A stretch of 57,005 bases of DNA from an uncultured Legionella sp. (GTDB lineage: Bacteria > Pseudomonadota > Gammaproteobacteria > Legionellales > Legionellaceae), in the NCBI GenBank assembly GCA_903877115.1, contig CAIRCS010000173.1, positions 1-57,005 of the forward strand, in the 5' to 3' direction. The notes under the pieces were generated by a model. It saw nothing but the letters and a program-made list of their open reading frames with translations, did no database searches and had not been told where the DNA came from. Of the stretch, positions 37,630 to 48,187 are shown in pieces; the stretch's first letter is position 1; each line of letters starts with the position of its first letter. A program made the position numbers and the translations under genes.

Positions 37630-39988
37630 TATCAGATCCCGAACTCGCCAGAACATCACGGAATCCACCTTCTAAAGGCCCGACCAATCCACAACGTTCC
37701 ATTTCCTCCACCAAACGTGCGGCACGGTTATAGCCAATTTTAAAGCGTCTTTGAACCGAAGAAATGCTAGCTTTCCGGGTTTGCATCACGAAAGCAACCG
37801 CTTCGTCATACAAAAGATCGGCTTCTTCAACGGCCGACTTTTCTTCACCAAACTCACCTTCTAACGAATCACCAGATATTTGCGTAATTGCCTCAATATA
37901 ATCAGGTACACCCCGTGCACGCCAAGCATCAGCTACCCGATGCACTTCTTGATCATCAACAAACGCACCATGCACACGCAATGGTGCCCCTGTGCCAGGA
38001 GCTAAAAAGAGCATATCGCCATGGCCTAATAATTGATCTGCCCCCATTTGATCCAAAATGGTCCGCGAATCAATTTTGGACGACACTTGAAAAGAAATTC
38101 GGGTTGGAATATTAGATTTGATCAATCCCGTTAATACATCCACAGAAGGACGTTGTGTGGCTAAAATGAGATGAATCCCCGCAGCTCTTGCTTTTTGTGC
38201 AATACGTGCAATCAATTGCTCTACTTTTTTGCCAACCACCATCATCATATCGGCTAATTCATCAATGATCACGACAACATACGGTAATGACTGCAATTTG
38301 GGCGCTTGCGTATCCACGCTGTCCGTCATTTTCCATAAAGGATCTAAGATACCTTCCCCATTTTGATTGGCCTCATTCACCATGGTATTAAACCCTGCTA
38401 AATTACGGACACCGACTGCTGCCATCAAGCGATACCTACGTTCCATCTCATTCACACACCAACGCAAAGCACTGGCCGCTTCTTTCATGTCCGTCACCAC
38501 TGGGGTCAATAAATGTGGAATCCCATCATATATAGAAAGCTCCAACATTTTAGGGTCGATCATAATCAACCGCACTTCATCCGGTGTTGCCTTGAATAGC
38601 AAACTCAGAATCATGGCATTAATGCCAACTGATTTCCCTGATCCCGTGGTGCCCGCAACCAACAAATGCGGCATTTTTGCCAAATCGACTACCATCGGAT
38701 GACCGGCGATGTCTACTCCTAAAGCCAAACTGAGCGCGGAATGAGCTTGTTGGTACACATCCGCTGATAAGACATCGGACAAACAAACCATATGCCGATC
38801 TGGATTCGGCAGCTCAATCCCCACCACGGTTTTACCTGGAATAATTTCTACGATCCGCACAGACGTCACCGATAAAGAGCGCGCCAAATCTTTGGCTAAT
38901 GCCGTCAAACGACTCACTTTTACGCCTGCCGCCAATTGGAGCTCAAATCGAGTGATCACCGGCCCGGGATGCACCCCAACCACTTCCACCTGGATACCAA
39001 AATCTAATAAATGTTGTTCCACATTTCGTGATTGCAGTTCTAATTCCTGACTTTTAGCAGTGGAAATTAATTTTTTAGGATTGCCAGGTGACAACAACGC
39101 CAATGAGGGGAGTGCTTGGCTTAAATCATCATTTAACGCAGCAACTGCAGGTTTTTTCTTAGCTTGCACTGGCGGTTCTATGCTGGATTCCTTTTGCAGG
39201 ATGGTAGGTAAGCTAGGTAGTAATTTAGCAGGTGTCTCTTTCGCCGGACGCTCTGCTTTCATGACAAACATGGGCTTTGTCTCGACTGGCTTTACTTCTT
39301 CTATTTCTGTATTCGACAATTTTTCAGGCAATAATTCGGGCAAAACATCTTTTCCCCAAGCGTAAGCTTGCCGCAGTTTGCGAGCCGCATTGTGCGCGAC
39401 CAAGAAGGTCATCCGTCCTACCCATTCTATGGCCGCCATCCAAGATAAACCCGTTACCCAAGAGATACCGACCAAAAATACTGCAAATAAAATAAGCACA
39501 GCCCCTTGCACATTAAAAGCACGGGTCAACCCCACCAAGACCGTTTGTCCGATAATACCGCCTGCATAGAGAATACCCGCATTCGGATTAGGCGCGATTT
39601 GCAAACCAATCAACGCGCAGCCGCTCAACATAAATAACAACAAGCCCACAGCCCGCAATGCCATCGTAGCTTGATGAAGCGTAGAGAAGGTTCGGTGTTC
39701 TAAGAGCAAACTTCCGGCGAGATAAAAAATAAAAATGGGTAACAGATAAGCGCAATAACCAAACGTTGTATAGAATACGACCGCTATGAATTCGCCTACT
39801 TGTCCAGCGGCATTCATCGTTGCATCCTGTGCTTCATGTGTCAACAAAGAGAATAATATCAACACAGAAAGGGCTAGGATCACAATAAAGCCCCCCTCTG
39901 TCATGTGTTTTGCTAAACGTTGAGCAGCAGGTGATGGAGAAGCTTGAGAGTCCTGGGACGTAGTTTGTTTCATCATGACTATATTCAT
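37622..39988 (-). CDS. ftsK: DNA translocase FtsK
   Basis: Septal DNA pump that resolves chromosome ends at cell division and activates XerCD at dif. 788 residues: an N-terminal four-helix membrane part (about 30-195), a short linker (about 230-300), and the motor with Walker [17 protein letters not shown], Walker [31 protein letters not shown] and the C-terminal gamma winged helix [22 protein letters not shown] that reads KOPS. The linker is short compared with E. coli (1329 residues), as in many FtsK proteins. Divergent from trxB. Confidence 0.96.
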   Translation of the reverse strand: MNIVMMKQTTSQDSQASPSPAAQRLAKHMTEGGFIVILALSVLILFSLLTHEAQDATMNAAGQVGEFIAVVFYTTFGYCAYLLPIFIFYLAGSLLLEHRTFSTLHQATMALRAVGLLLFMLSGCALIGLQIAPNPNAGILYAGGIIGQTVLVGLTRAFNVQGAVLILFAVFLVGISWVTGLSWMAAIEWVGRMTFLVAHNAARKLRQAYAWGKDVLPELLPEKLSNTEIEEVKPVETKPMFVMKAERPAKETPAKLLPSLPTILQKESSIEPPVQAKKKPAVAALNDDLSQALPSLALLSPGNPKKLISTAKSQELELQSRNVEQHLLDFGIQVEVVGVHPGPVITRFELQLAAGVKVSRLTALAKDLARSLSVTSVRIVEIIPGKTVVGIELPNPDRHMVCLSDVLSADVYQQAHSALSLALGVDIAGHPMVVDLAKMPHLLVAGTTGSGKSVGINAMILSLLFKATPDEVRLIMIDPKMLELSIYDGIPHLLTPVVTDMKEAASALRWCVNEMERRYRLMAAVGVRNLAGFNTMVNEANQNGEGILDPLWKMTDSVDTQAPKLQSLPYVVVIIDELADMMMVVGKKVEQLIARIAQKARAAGIHLILATQRPSVDVLTGLIKSNIPTRISFQVSSKIDSRTILDQMGADQLLGHGDMLFLAPGTGAPLRVHGAFVDDQEVHRVADAWRARGVPDYIEAITQISGDSLEGEFGEEKSAVEEADLLYDEAVAFVMQTRKASISSVQRRFKIGYNRAARLVEEMERCGLVGPLEGGFRDVLASSGSDNG

Positions 39989-40039
39989 GCAACGATTTTT
40001 ATTTTATTATCCTTCATACTATCACAAAATTAAACATAG

Positions 40040-40999
<960 letters not shown>

Positions 41000-41007
41000 A
41001 CAACACG

Positions 41008-41032
41008 CGTCGTTGCGAGAAGCGCAGCGACG
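41008..41032. repeat. Short hairpin of the cgtcgttgcgag type between convergent genes
   Basis: CGTCGTTGCG (41008-41017) and CGCAGCGACG (41023-41032) form a 10-base stem with one G-T pair and a 5-base loop. It is followed by AAGCAATCCAG. The sequence resembles half-palindromes dispersed in many proteobacteria. Between trxB and the TPR-methyltransferase, it may act as a shared terminator. Confidence 0.55.
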
Positions 41033-41084
41033 AAGCAATCCAGTGACCTTTCTACTAAAATTAAAAAATCAGAGAAGCTCTACC

Positions 41085-42794
41085 CTATAATTTTCGTATC
41101 CCAAATAAGTTCACCATCAAATCTTGTTCATCCTGTTTGCGCGCTACCAAAGTTTCTTGATGGCTCACAGTATATTGATGGCGTTGACACAAATCTTGAA
41201 TATAGTCCGCATGATGACAAAACCGCATACTGCCCTGCAACATCCAAGGCGCATCGCTACTGATTTCAGTCGTAAACCAAAATACCCCATTTGGATTCAA
41301 ACGAGGGTGCATAGCCTGAAATAAAGGTGATAAATCACTTAAATAAGGTAAGACATCCGCCGCCACCACTCGGTCATACTGTTCCATGTTTTGTTGGACA
41401 AAACTCAGTAACTCCGCTTCAATTAATTCATCATAAATGCCTTTCCCACGCGCAATCGCCAGCATTTTAGAGGCCAAATCGACGCCAGTGACATGTTGGC
41501 TCACTGGGCGCAAAATCATGCCACTTAACCCCGTTCCACAACCCAGATCTAATGCCCTTGGATACGATTGGACTTCGCCTTGATGAAATAATTCCCACAA
41601 ACGCTTCGGAACACCATATTCTAAAACCCGCTCCATATGCGAATCGTAATACACGGCATAATGATTAAATAAATCTTGAACATACTCAGGACAGGCGTTT
41701 TGCTTTTTACCTTCCCCACGCAAAGCTTGAAGCATAAACCGGCTGGCAGGATCTTGCGGTTGGATCTCCAAAGCGCGTTCCAATAATCCGCAAGCAGCTT
41801 GTCGATCCCCCAAGCGCATTTCGATGGCGGCCAAATTACTCAATGCCCCAAAATGATGCTGATCCAGGGTTAGTACTTGCTGAAATAATTGCTGCGCACT
41901 TTGTATCTGACCCAATCCCATTTGGGCCACGCCCGAGTTATACACATACTCAACATTGTGCGGTTCATCACGTAACAACCCGATATAATACTGTAAGGCA
42001 GCCTCATACCGATCAAAGTGAATCAATGTCGCGGCCATATTATTGCGCGCATCACGATGTTCATTATCCAAAATCAATGCTTGGGTAAAATAATCGATGG
42101 CCGTTTGTTCTTGTTTTTGTTTTAACGCAACAACCCCTCGATTCACCCATCCTTCTACATGCTCTGGCATCTGACTCAATAGCCTACGCAAAGCAGTCTC
42201 TGCCTCCTCCAATTTATTCATTTCCAGATACAAAGTTCCGATATAAAAATAGGCGGTAGCGTGATCGGGATCGAGTGCAATCACATTGCGAAACTGAGTT
42301 TCAGCGGCTACCCACTCTCCCCGCTTCAAAAGCAGTATCCCTAGATTAAAATGAGCAGGCACGAGCGCAGGATCACAATGTACCGCGTGCCGATAATGTT
42401 GCAAAGCTAATGCGTATTGATCCTTTGCCGCATATTCCATAGCCAAATTGTTATGCGCTTTTGCATGATTAGCATTCAGACTTAAGACCTGTTGATAATG
42501 AAAGATAGCTTGCTCTGGCTGCTGTAAGCGTTTGCACACATAAGCCCGTTGCATATGAAGATTGACTTCTCTCGGCGCCTTAGTTAAGGCATCGCCTAAA
42601 GTCTCCAAAGCCAGTTGACCACGTCCTGATTCTAAATAGGCCATTGCCAAATAGCCCCAAATGACCAATCTTTTGGGATCATCGTGTAATAGCCGCTGAA
42701 AAATCACAGCCGCCTGAACATAATCCCCAGTTCCTTGTAAACGTAAAGCGCGATCAAACTCTTGATTCGCTTGAGTCGTTGCGGTACTTACCAT
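41085..42794 (-). CDS. TPR-repeat protein with C-terminal SAM methyltransferase
   Basis: 569 residues from the ATG at 42794. Residues about 10-360 hold roughly ten tetratricopeptide repeats (for example AKAHNNLAMEYAAKDQYALALQHYRHA and ATAYFYIGTLYLEMNKLEEAE, shortened here). Residues about 385-569 are a Rossmann methyltransferase with the motif I ALDLGCGTGLSG, then TGVDLASKMLAIA and VVAADVLPYL. A helper-like region NHYAVYYDSHMERVLEYG precedes it. This TPR-methyltransferase fusion is found in several proteobacteria, but the substrate is not known to me. No signal peptide. Confidence 0.85.
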   Translation of the reverse strand: MVSTATTQANQEFDRALRLQGTGDYVQAAVIFQRLLHDDPKRLVIWGYLAMAYLESGRGQLALETLGDALTKAPREVNLHMQRAYVCKRLQQPEQAIFHYQQVLSLNANHAKAHNNLAMEYAAKDQYALALQHYRHAVHCDPALVPAHFNLGILLLKRGEWVAAETQFRNVIALDPDHATAYFYIGTLYLEMNKLEEAETALRRLLSQMPEHVEGWVNRGVVALKQKQEQTAIDYFTQALILDNEHRDARNNMAATLIHFDRYEAALQYYIGLLRDEPHNVEYVYNSGVAQMGLGQIQSAQQLFQQVLTLDQHHFGALSNLAAIEMRLGDRQAACGLLERALEIQPQDPASRFMLQALRGEGKKQNACPEYVQDLFNHYAVYYDSHMERVLEYGVPKRLWELFHQGEVQSYPRALDLGCGTGLSGMILRPVSQHVTGVDLASKMLAIARGKGIYDELIEAELLSFVQQNMEQYDRVVAADVLPYLSDLSPLFQAMHPRLNPNGVFWFTTEISSDAPWMLQGSMRFCHHADYIQDLCQRHQYTVSHQETLVARKQDEQDLMVNLFGIRKL

Positions 42795-42875
42795 AAAAAT
42801 CACCAGTAACAACGTTGCTAAGCCTTTTTAATCATCATACACTAATGAACAACACTCATCCATTGGCCTAAGACT

Positions 42876-43589
42876 ATGCATCATTCCAAACATATTTATC
42901 ATGATAATGAACACGAACTACATGGCTATCTTGCTTATATTGAAAAAGATGAGCAACCCAAACCCGCGGTATTGATTGCGCATGATTGGTCTGGTCAAAC
43001 TGAATTTTTTCAACAAAAAGCCCAAATTTTTGCGGAATTAGGTTATATCGGCTTCGCTATAGACATGTATGGGTTAGGTGAAACCGCTAAAACCAATACT
43101 GCGAAGCAAGCACTCATCCAACCTCTCGTCCAAGATCGTTTATTACTGCGTACCCGAATCCAAGCTGCATACGATGCAGTCTGCGCTCTTCCAGAAGTAA
43201 ATAGAAAAAAAATCGCCATTGTAGGGTATTGTTTTGGCGGATTATGTGCTTTGGACCTGGCGCGTAATGGCGCTGCTCTCAAAGGGGCCATTTCGGTCCA
43301 TGGACTCTTGCACCCCCCCACTGACCTCCCAAAGCAAACCATTAATTCTAAAGTACTTGTCTTACATGGCTATGACGATCCTATGATATCCCCTGAGCAT
43401 CTATCCGCTTTTTGTAATGAAATGACTGAAGAAAAAGTCGATTGGCAAGTGCATGCTTTTGGACTGACCAAACATGCTTTTACAAACCCGCACGCGCATG
43501 ACACCCAGCTGGGCTTGATGTATTCAGCAACAGCGGCACACCGCTCTTCTGTGTTAATCGATAATTTTTTGGAAGAAGTTTTTGGCTGA
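42876..43589 (+). CDS. Dienelactone hydrolase family protein
   Basis: 237-residue alpha/beta hydrolase. The catalytic triad of the DLH family is visible: Cys119 in VGYCFGGLC, Asp in HGYDDPMIS (about 167), and His200 in TKHAFTNP. Despite the name, most members outside degraders of aromatics have no proven substrate. It overlaps the TTG start of pncC by eight bases, so the two are probably expressed together. Divergent from the TPR-methyltransferase. Confidence 0.9.
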   Translation: MHHSKHIYHDNEHELHGYLAYIEKDEQPKPAVLIAHDWSGQTEFFQQKAQIFAELGYIGFAIDMYGLGETAKTNTAKQALIQPLVQDRLLLRTRIQAAYDAVCALPEVNRKKIAIVGYCFGGLCALDLARNGAALKGAISVHGLLHPPTDLPKQTINSKVLVLHGYDDPMISPEHLSAFCNEMTEEKVDWQVHAFGLTKHAFTNPHAHDTQLGLMYSATAAHRSSVLIDNFLEEVFG

Positions 43590-44070
43590 TTTATCTGCAA
43601 CATTATTAGTAAAGCGCATCGCCCACCTCCTGCGTGAGCATAATTTACGCTGCGCAGTCGCTGAGTCATGTACAGGAGGGCTAATTGCCGCTCGATTAAC
43701 TGATTATCCGGGCAGCTCTGAGTGGTTTGATTGTGGATTGGTGACTTATTCCAATACAGCAAAACAACAATTTCTGGGCCTATCCCCGCAAATCCTTACC
43801 CAATTTGGAGCTGTCAGCCAAGAAACAGTAAGCGCAATGGCAGAAGGGGTCCTACAACGCACACATGTGCATTACAGTCTCGCAGTCAGCGGAATCGCAG
43901 GTCCAGGAGGCGGCAGCCTAGAAAAACCAGTCGGCACTGTTTGGTTTGCCTGGGCCAGTCAAAACCAACCAACTCAAAGTCAGATGTATCATCTGCAGGG
44001 TACTCGAAATAAAATTCGCAAAACCTGCGTAACAATCGCGTTGTCAGGTCTATTAGACATTATTTCGTAA
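43582..44070 (+). CDS. pncC: Nicotinamide-nucleotide amidohydrolase PncC (CinA C-terminal domain type)
   Basis: Deamidates nicotinamide mononucleotide to nicotinate mononucleotide, a salvage step of NAD metabolism. 162 residues, the stand-alone CinA-C domain. Motifs are VAESCTGGLIAARLTD with the catalytic Ser, GLVTYSNTAKQQFLG, and SGIAGPGGG followed by KPVGTVWFAW. The start is a TTG at 43582 inside the end of the hydrolase gene, with GGAAGAAG about five bases upstream; no better start exists before the conserved block. A family A palindrome lies 16 bases past the stop. Confidence 0.9.
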   Translation: MADLSATLLVKRIAHLLREHNLRCAVAESCTGGLIAARLTDYPGSSEWFDCGLVTYSNTAKQQFLGLSPQILTQFGAVSQETVSAMAEGVLQRTHVHYSLAVSGIAGPGGGSLEKPVGTVWFAWASQNQPTQSQMYHLQGTRNKIRKTCVTIALSGLLDIIS

Positions 44071-44086
44071 GATCCATCTGAGGACG

Positions 44087-44162
44087 CGAAATCCGAGCCG
44101 TGACCGTTAGGGAGCGGAGCTTTTAAGTGTTCCACTCCCTAACGGTCACGGCTCGGATTTCG
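44087..44162. repeat. Palindromic repeat, family A, best copy
   Basis: CGAAATCCGAGCCGTGACC continuing to GGAGCGGA at 44118 and the reverse complement at 44131-44162 match over 32 bases with one mismatch, around a 12-base loop (44119-44130). It is the cleanest copy of the family also present at 15638-15745 and as a short form at 5929-5956. It lies downstream of pncC, in terminator position but without a clear T run. The remaining spacer to 44318 contains the promoter at 44243. Confidence 0.9.
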
Positions 44163-44242
44163 TGCTACGTACAGAATTTTGTTCGCAACTGCGACCAAAA
44201 CCACATCTAGCTACAACAAACTGTTTTTATTTGACTTCAAAT

Positions 44243-44271
44243 TTGACTATTCAAACATTATGCTCTAATAA
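44243..44271 (+). promoter_or_regulatory. Possible promoter for the gene at 44319
   Basis: TTGACT (44243-44248) and TAATAA (44266-44271) are 17 bases apart, facing the gene whose ATG is 48 bases downstream. A second TTGACT lies at 44231. The -35 match is good and the -10 match moderate, in an AT-rich background where chance matches are common. Confidence 0.45.
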
Positions 44272-44318
44272 TTTACTGTAGAATTAATATTCAAACATCA
44301 ATCTCAGAGGTCCGGCGG

Positions 44319-45119
44319 ATGACTAACGATCAATCAAAAAAACGCCCGTCGCGTACGGAGTATCAACCGCCAGCAAACTACGCTGATGACAAAAGTCTGA
44401 GCGCCATAGACAGAGATCTGGTCGTTAATTTAGAATTATGCGAAACTGAGTTTCTGCGTTATAAGCACTTAGAGCCCTATAAAAAAGCCGGTATCATTCA
44501 ATTATTAACCGAAAGAAAACGGCTGAACGACTATGTGAAAAACTATTTGCAAGAAGAAATCAACAAACAATTTGGTCCATTCATGCAATTACTTTTTCCC
44601 ACAGAGCACAGTTTAAAATATGCGTTACAAAAAGTTGATGAAATTGAAGACAAAATCAACAAACATCTAGAAGATGACGAATTGCATGTTTTCGATATAG
44701 CCACCACCAGAAGAAATCGAACAGAAATTTTGCTTACTACCGCGTATTCTTATCTCCGCGAATTGGATATACAAATAGCCAAAACTGGACGCTCTGCCTT
44801 GAAAGGCAATGCCTTAGTCATTGCTGAACAAAAACGCGAAGATTTACACGTCATCATCGAAGAGTTACATAAGCAACTCGATCATTCAGAATACTTTGTC
44901 CACAATAAGTCTATTTTGAGCATCAAAGACACAGAGCTCAGCACGTTTATTAACAAATTAAAAACCATCGGAATTGGTGGATTTACTCCAAGAGCCAACA
45001 AATACCAACCAACATTTTTTGGCACTAGTATCATCAACACTATTTACGAAAAATTAAATCCCAAGCCAGAAAACGAGGATGAAGAGTCGAAATTAAATCC
45101 TCACAAAAATAGAAAATAA
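44319..45119 (+). CDS. Hypothetical protein with E-block-like C-terminus (possible effector)
   Basis: 266 residues, no signal peptide or membrane segment, mostly helical (LLTERKRLNDYVKNYLQEE, LKYALQKVDEIEDKINKHL, IIEELHKQLDHSEYF). No family recognised. The N-terminal 25 residues are polar and disordered. The last 20 residues include KPENEDEESKLNPHKNRK, with Glu/Asp at -15, -13, -12, -11 and -10, which is the spacing of the E-block export signal described for Dot/Icm substrates. The next gene also ends with KKNRK. GAGG lies eight bases before the ATG. Effector status is inference. Confidence 0.75.
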   Translation: MTNDQSKKRPSRTEYQPPANYADDKSLSAIDRDLVVNLELCETEFLRYKHLEPYKKAGIIQLLTERKRLNDYVKNYLQEEINKQFGPFMQLLFPTEHSLKYALQKVDEIEDKINKHLEDDELHVFDIATTRRNRTEILLTTAYSYLRELDIQIAKTGRSALKGNALVIAEQKREDLHVIIEELHKQLDHSEYFVHNKSILSIKDTELSTFINKLKTIGIGGFTPRANKYQPTFFGTSIINTIYEKLNPKPENEDEESKLNPHKNRK

Positions 45120-45215
45120 GACTTAAGTTCTCAACACCTAAAAACTTGAAAACCCCAGATTTTGTGCTAATTTTAATTTATATGCATTTTTTGACGGCAT
45201 TATCAGGGACTCAAA

Positions 45216-46658
45216 ATGGACTTAAGATCTGAAATAGAGCAACATGCGCATCTTATGAAAAGCAAAGTCGCTTCACAGCTGCAAGATATTCACCAGATCC
45301 AAGATACTCTTGTCCTGCTGGAGGATAGAATTTCAGTTCTTCAGGACGAAATAAATAGTCTTAATCAATCACTTGAGCCAGATATAAGAGAATTAGCCGC
45401 AAAAAAAGAATTAATAGCCCAATGGCAATCAGCGTTGGCAGAACATGAGAACCGTCTCTCCGCGAATCAAATGCTCATAGCCGCACACGCAGCTATCGAG
45501 AATAACCATGCAAAGATTGAGGCAAGCTTGGCAGAACTGGCGGAAAGACAAGCGTCTGTTTCAAAAAGCATTATCCTGTTTCACCAGGATCATCCCTATA
45601 TAAGCGCTAATATTGAAAAAAGCTTATGCGGAGAACTGCAGGCAAAGAAATCAGAGTTAGAGAGTATATCAAATAACATTGCACGCCTAGAAACCATACA
45701 AAAAAAACTTAATGTTATTGTGAAATTTTTTTTAGATCTACTACAATCGCTCGGATGGCTCGCGGATCCCTTGGCAGTCGAACAAAAAAAATTACAGGGC
45801 ATCACTACAGATATTGCGCAAATTACCCAGACTCTAAATGAGTACAGCGCTAGACAGCAAGAGATCACTGATCTGCGAGATAAAAATGAACTTATTTCCA
45901 CTGAAACAGAAAAATTAATACAAGATAAAGTGCAATTGCAACAAATAGAGGATACCAAGCGTGCTATATCTGAGTCGCAAAAAACCATCAAGCAATTAAA
46001 TAGTCAGATTAAAGATACTAGTTCAGACTGCTCGGTGATCAAAAAAAGAATCAAAGATAAAAAATTAAATCAAAAATTAACTGAGCAGCAATTATTAGTC
46101 GAAGAGAAAAATACCAAAAAGGCTTTGGTACAAGAAAAATCTCAGCAATTAGCCGACATAGATAGCCCAAAGCGCGCGGCACTAAAAACTGTCCTCAACG
46201 ACGCTTTGTTAGACATTGCAACTCACCAAACACAGTATCTTCAAGCTAAAGAAGGTTTTAAAAGTGCCCCCCCCAAGACTCAATTTTTTAAACCCACCAC
46301 AACGACTAGCGGAACTCGAGATATCCCTAATTACATTGCGTTAACCCGGATTCAACAAGCCATCAAGAACTTTCAAACAGGGCTTGAACCAACCAGGCAA
46401 GAATATCGCCTATTGTCACAAATAACGACTAAGCTACTTCTCTGGCAAATGGCAGAGAGCAGTACAACTGCGAACTTGTCTATGCAGGAACGAAACAGCG
46501 CGCATCAAGATCTCAACAACGAAATTGCAAAACTGATCACGGCGCTACCCATTGATAATCCTATCCATGCAATCCAACATTATATTGCAACACTGACGCT
46601 ACCTTTAGAGGCGGTTGAAGATCATACCAACAGCAGAACAAAAAAGAATCGCAAATAA
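45216..46658 (+). CDS. Long coiled-coil protein of unknown function
   Basis: 480 residues. From about residue 5 to 360 nearly everything is heptad-rich coiled coil (LEDRISVLQDEINSLNQSL, AELAERQASVSKSI, QQIEDTKRAISESQKTIKQ), with one short non-coiled, hydrophobic stretch near 170-185 (FFLDLLQSLGWLADPLA). The C-terminal 110 residues are helical and end in TNSRTKKNRK, similar to the end of the preceding gene. No ATPase motif is present, so it is not an SMC protein. AGGGA lies eight bases before the ATG. It may be a structural or host-directed protein; similarity hits to coiled coils would be uninformative. Confidence 0.72.
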   Translation: MDLRSEIEQHAHLMKSKVASQLQDIHQIQDTLVLLEDRISVLQDEINSLNQSLEPDIRELAAKKELIAQWQSALAEHENRLSANQMLIAAHAAIENNHAKIEASLAELAERQASVSKSIILFHQDHPYISANIEKSLCGELQAKKSELESISNNIARLETIQKKLNVIVKFFLDLLQSLGWLADPLAVEQKKLQGITTDIAQITQTLNEYSARQQEITDLRDKNELISTETEKLIQDKVQLQQIEDTKRAISESQKTIKQLNSQIKDTSSDCSVIKKRIKDKKLNQKLTEQQLLVEEKNTKKALVQEKSQQLADIDSPKRAALKTVLNDALLDIATHQTQYLQAKEGFKSAPPKTQFFKPTTTTSGTRDIPNYIALTRIQQAIKNFQTGLEPTRQEYRLLSQITTKLLLWQMAESSTTANLSMQERNSAHQDLNNEIAKLITALPIDNPIHAIQHYIATLTLPLEAVEDHTNSRTKKNRK

Positions 46659-46697
46659 ATGGCAGAAAAATCGTCTTATAAGCAAATGTAAGCCTGC

Positions 46698-46785
46698 AGG
46701 TTTGGCCTTGGCCCAACAGGAAAGCATAGCCTTCAATTAAGAAGTAATGTCACACTGTGTGCATTGTTGGGCCAAGGCCAAACCT
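46698..46785. repeat. Perfect inverted repeat, family D, between convergent genes
   Basis: The 21-base arm at 46698-46718 (AGGTTTGGCCTTGG then CCCAACA) and its exact reverse complement at 46765-46785 flank 46 bases. The arm itself contains the near-palindrome of 21466-21491. It lies between the coiled-coil gene and the end of lpxA. Confidence 0.85.
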
Positions 46786-46816
46786 ACTAGAAAGTCGCAA
46801 TGACAAATAAAATTTC

Positions 46817-47584
46817 TTAACGCAGAATGCCACGTTTAGACATATTTAGCGCTGCAATCAACGTGCCAATCTCAGGACATTCTGCTTGCATAACATCTAA
46901 TTCCTCTAGGGCTTGTTGAATCGTTAAGCCTTTACGAAAAATAACTTTATAAGCACGGCGCAAATTATCGATTGTCGATGATGAAAACCCTGCACGACGC
47001 AATCCTACAGTATTGAGACCACATGCAGAGGTGTCTTCTGCAATCATTAAATAGGGCAAAATGTCTTTCGTAATGTACGTTGCACGTGCTACGAATGCAT
47101 ACGCACCCACATGACAAAATTGATGAATGGCGGAGTATCCACCCAAATACGCGTAATCATGGACCGTAACATGTCCTGATAGAGCAGAGTAATTAATCAT
47201 AGTGACAAAATTTCCTATCTGGCAATCATGCCCAACATGGGTATAGGCCATAAAGAAATTATCATTCCCAATTTGAGTAACGCCCCCACCTTTCACTGTT
47301 CCACGACTAATCATAGAAAATTCACGAATAATATTGTTATTTCCTATTTCTAGACGCGTAGGCTCATTCTGATAGGTCTTATCTTGCGGCGCATCTCCCA
47401 CTGATGCGAATTGAAATATTTTATTATTCTGACCAATCTTGGTTGGACCTTGAATGACCACATGGGGACCTACCCAGGTACCCGCACCAATTTCTACATC
47501 CGCACCAATAATTGTGCCAGGACCTATTTCAACATCATCTGCAATTTTTGCTGATGGATGAATGACTGCTTGTTCAGATATCAC
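46817..47584 (-). CDS. lpxA: UDP-N-acetylglucosamine acyltransferase
   Basis: First step of lipid A synthesis: adds a 3-hydroxyacyl chain from ACP to UDP-GlcNAc. 255 residues, a left-handed beta helix with hexapeptide repeats through residue 190, and a helical C-terminal end (NLRRAYKVIFRKGLTIQQ). The catalytic His lies in THVGHDCQIGNF. It starts with GTG at 47584, 11 bases inside fabZ, with AAGGAA seven bases upstream. Last gene of the envelope operon in this window; lpxB does not follow. Confidence 0.95.
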   Translation of the reverse strand: MISEQAVIHPSAKIADDVEIGPGTIIGADVEIGAGTWVGPHVVIQGPTKIGQNNKIFQFASVGDAPQDKTYQNEPTRLEIGNNNIIREFSMISRGTVKGGGVTQIGNDNFFMAYTHVGHDCQIGNFVTMINYSALSGHVTVHDYAYLGGYSAIHQFCHVGAYAFVARATYITKDILPYLMIAEDTSACGLNTVGLRRAGFSSSTIDNLRRAYKVIFRKGLTIQQALEELDVMQAECPEIGTLIAALNMSKRGILR

Positions 47585-48044
47585 TATTTTTTTCCTTCTT
47601 TACTTGCTTTGCAGCACTCATTAAATCAGCAGAACAAGCCAATTTATCATCCACATATACCTCACCATGCATCCGCCAAAAATCACGTTTTTGGGCATTC
47701 AAGGTTACACGCAATGATAATTGATCTCCCGGAGTCACCACCTGTTTAAATTTTGCATTATCGATGCCTGCAAAAAAATATAAAAACTCATACCCTTCTT
47801 CTGGGGTGCGTGACAAATTTGAAAAAATTGCACCCGCTTGCGCTAAAGACTCCAATATCAATACGCCTGGCATAATAGGATTGCCTGGAAAATGACCTGT
47901 AAAAAATGGTTCATTGATAGTCACATTTTTTATTGCGGTCAAATATTCAAACGGTTTATAGTCTAACACTCTGTCTACCAGCAAAAATGGGTAGCGATGC
48001 GGCAGGGAGCGCAATATTGCGTTGATATCCACCAATTTACTCAT
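47574..48044 (-). CDS. fabZ: 3-hydroxyacyl-ACP dehydratase
   Basis: Dehydrates 3-hydroxyacyl-ACP in fatty acid elongation and competes with LpxA for the same acyl pool. 156 residues from the ATG at 48044. Hot-dog fold with LRSLPHRYPFLLVDRVL and the active-site block GHFPGNPIMPGVLILESLAQ that carries the catalytic His and Glu. The frame extends to 48089 but that part is spacer. Between fabZ and skp lies only a 189-base spacer with a palindrome, where lpxD usually sits. Confidence 0.95.
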   Translation of the reverse strand: MSKLVDINAILRSLPHRYPFLLVDRVLDYKPFEYLTAIKNVTINEPFFTGHFPGNPIMPGVLILESLAQAGAIFSNLSRTPEEGYEFLYFFAGIDNAKFKQVVTPGDQLSLRVTLNAQKRDFWRMHGEVYVDDKLACSADLMSAAKQVKKEKNSDI

Positions 48045-48139
48045 CTCATTCTCTCTATCATAATTTCGTCTTAGGAACGATCCTCGCACTGAGCCCTACT
48101 GACCCCCTACGCGGCAAACATTTGAAAGACCTCTCGTCA

Positions 48140-48187
48140 TTGGCAATCCATATAGAAATTTGAATGAGAATCGATATGGATTGCCAA
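48140..48187. repeat. Perfect inverted repeat in the fabZ-skp spacer
   Basis: TTGGCAATCCATAT (48140-48153) and ATATGGATTGCCAA (48174-48187) are exact 14-base reverse complements with a 20-base loop. It occupies the place where lpxD is found in related operons, and could be a scar or a terminator. Confidence 0.8.
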
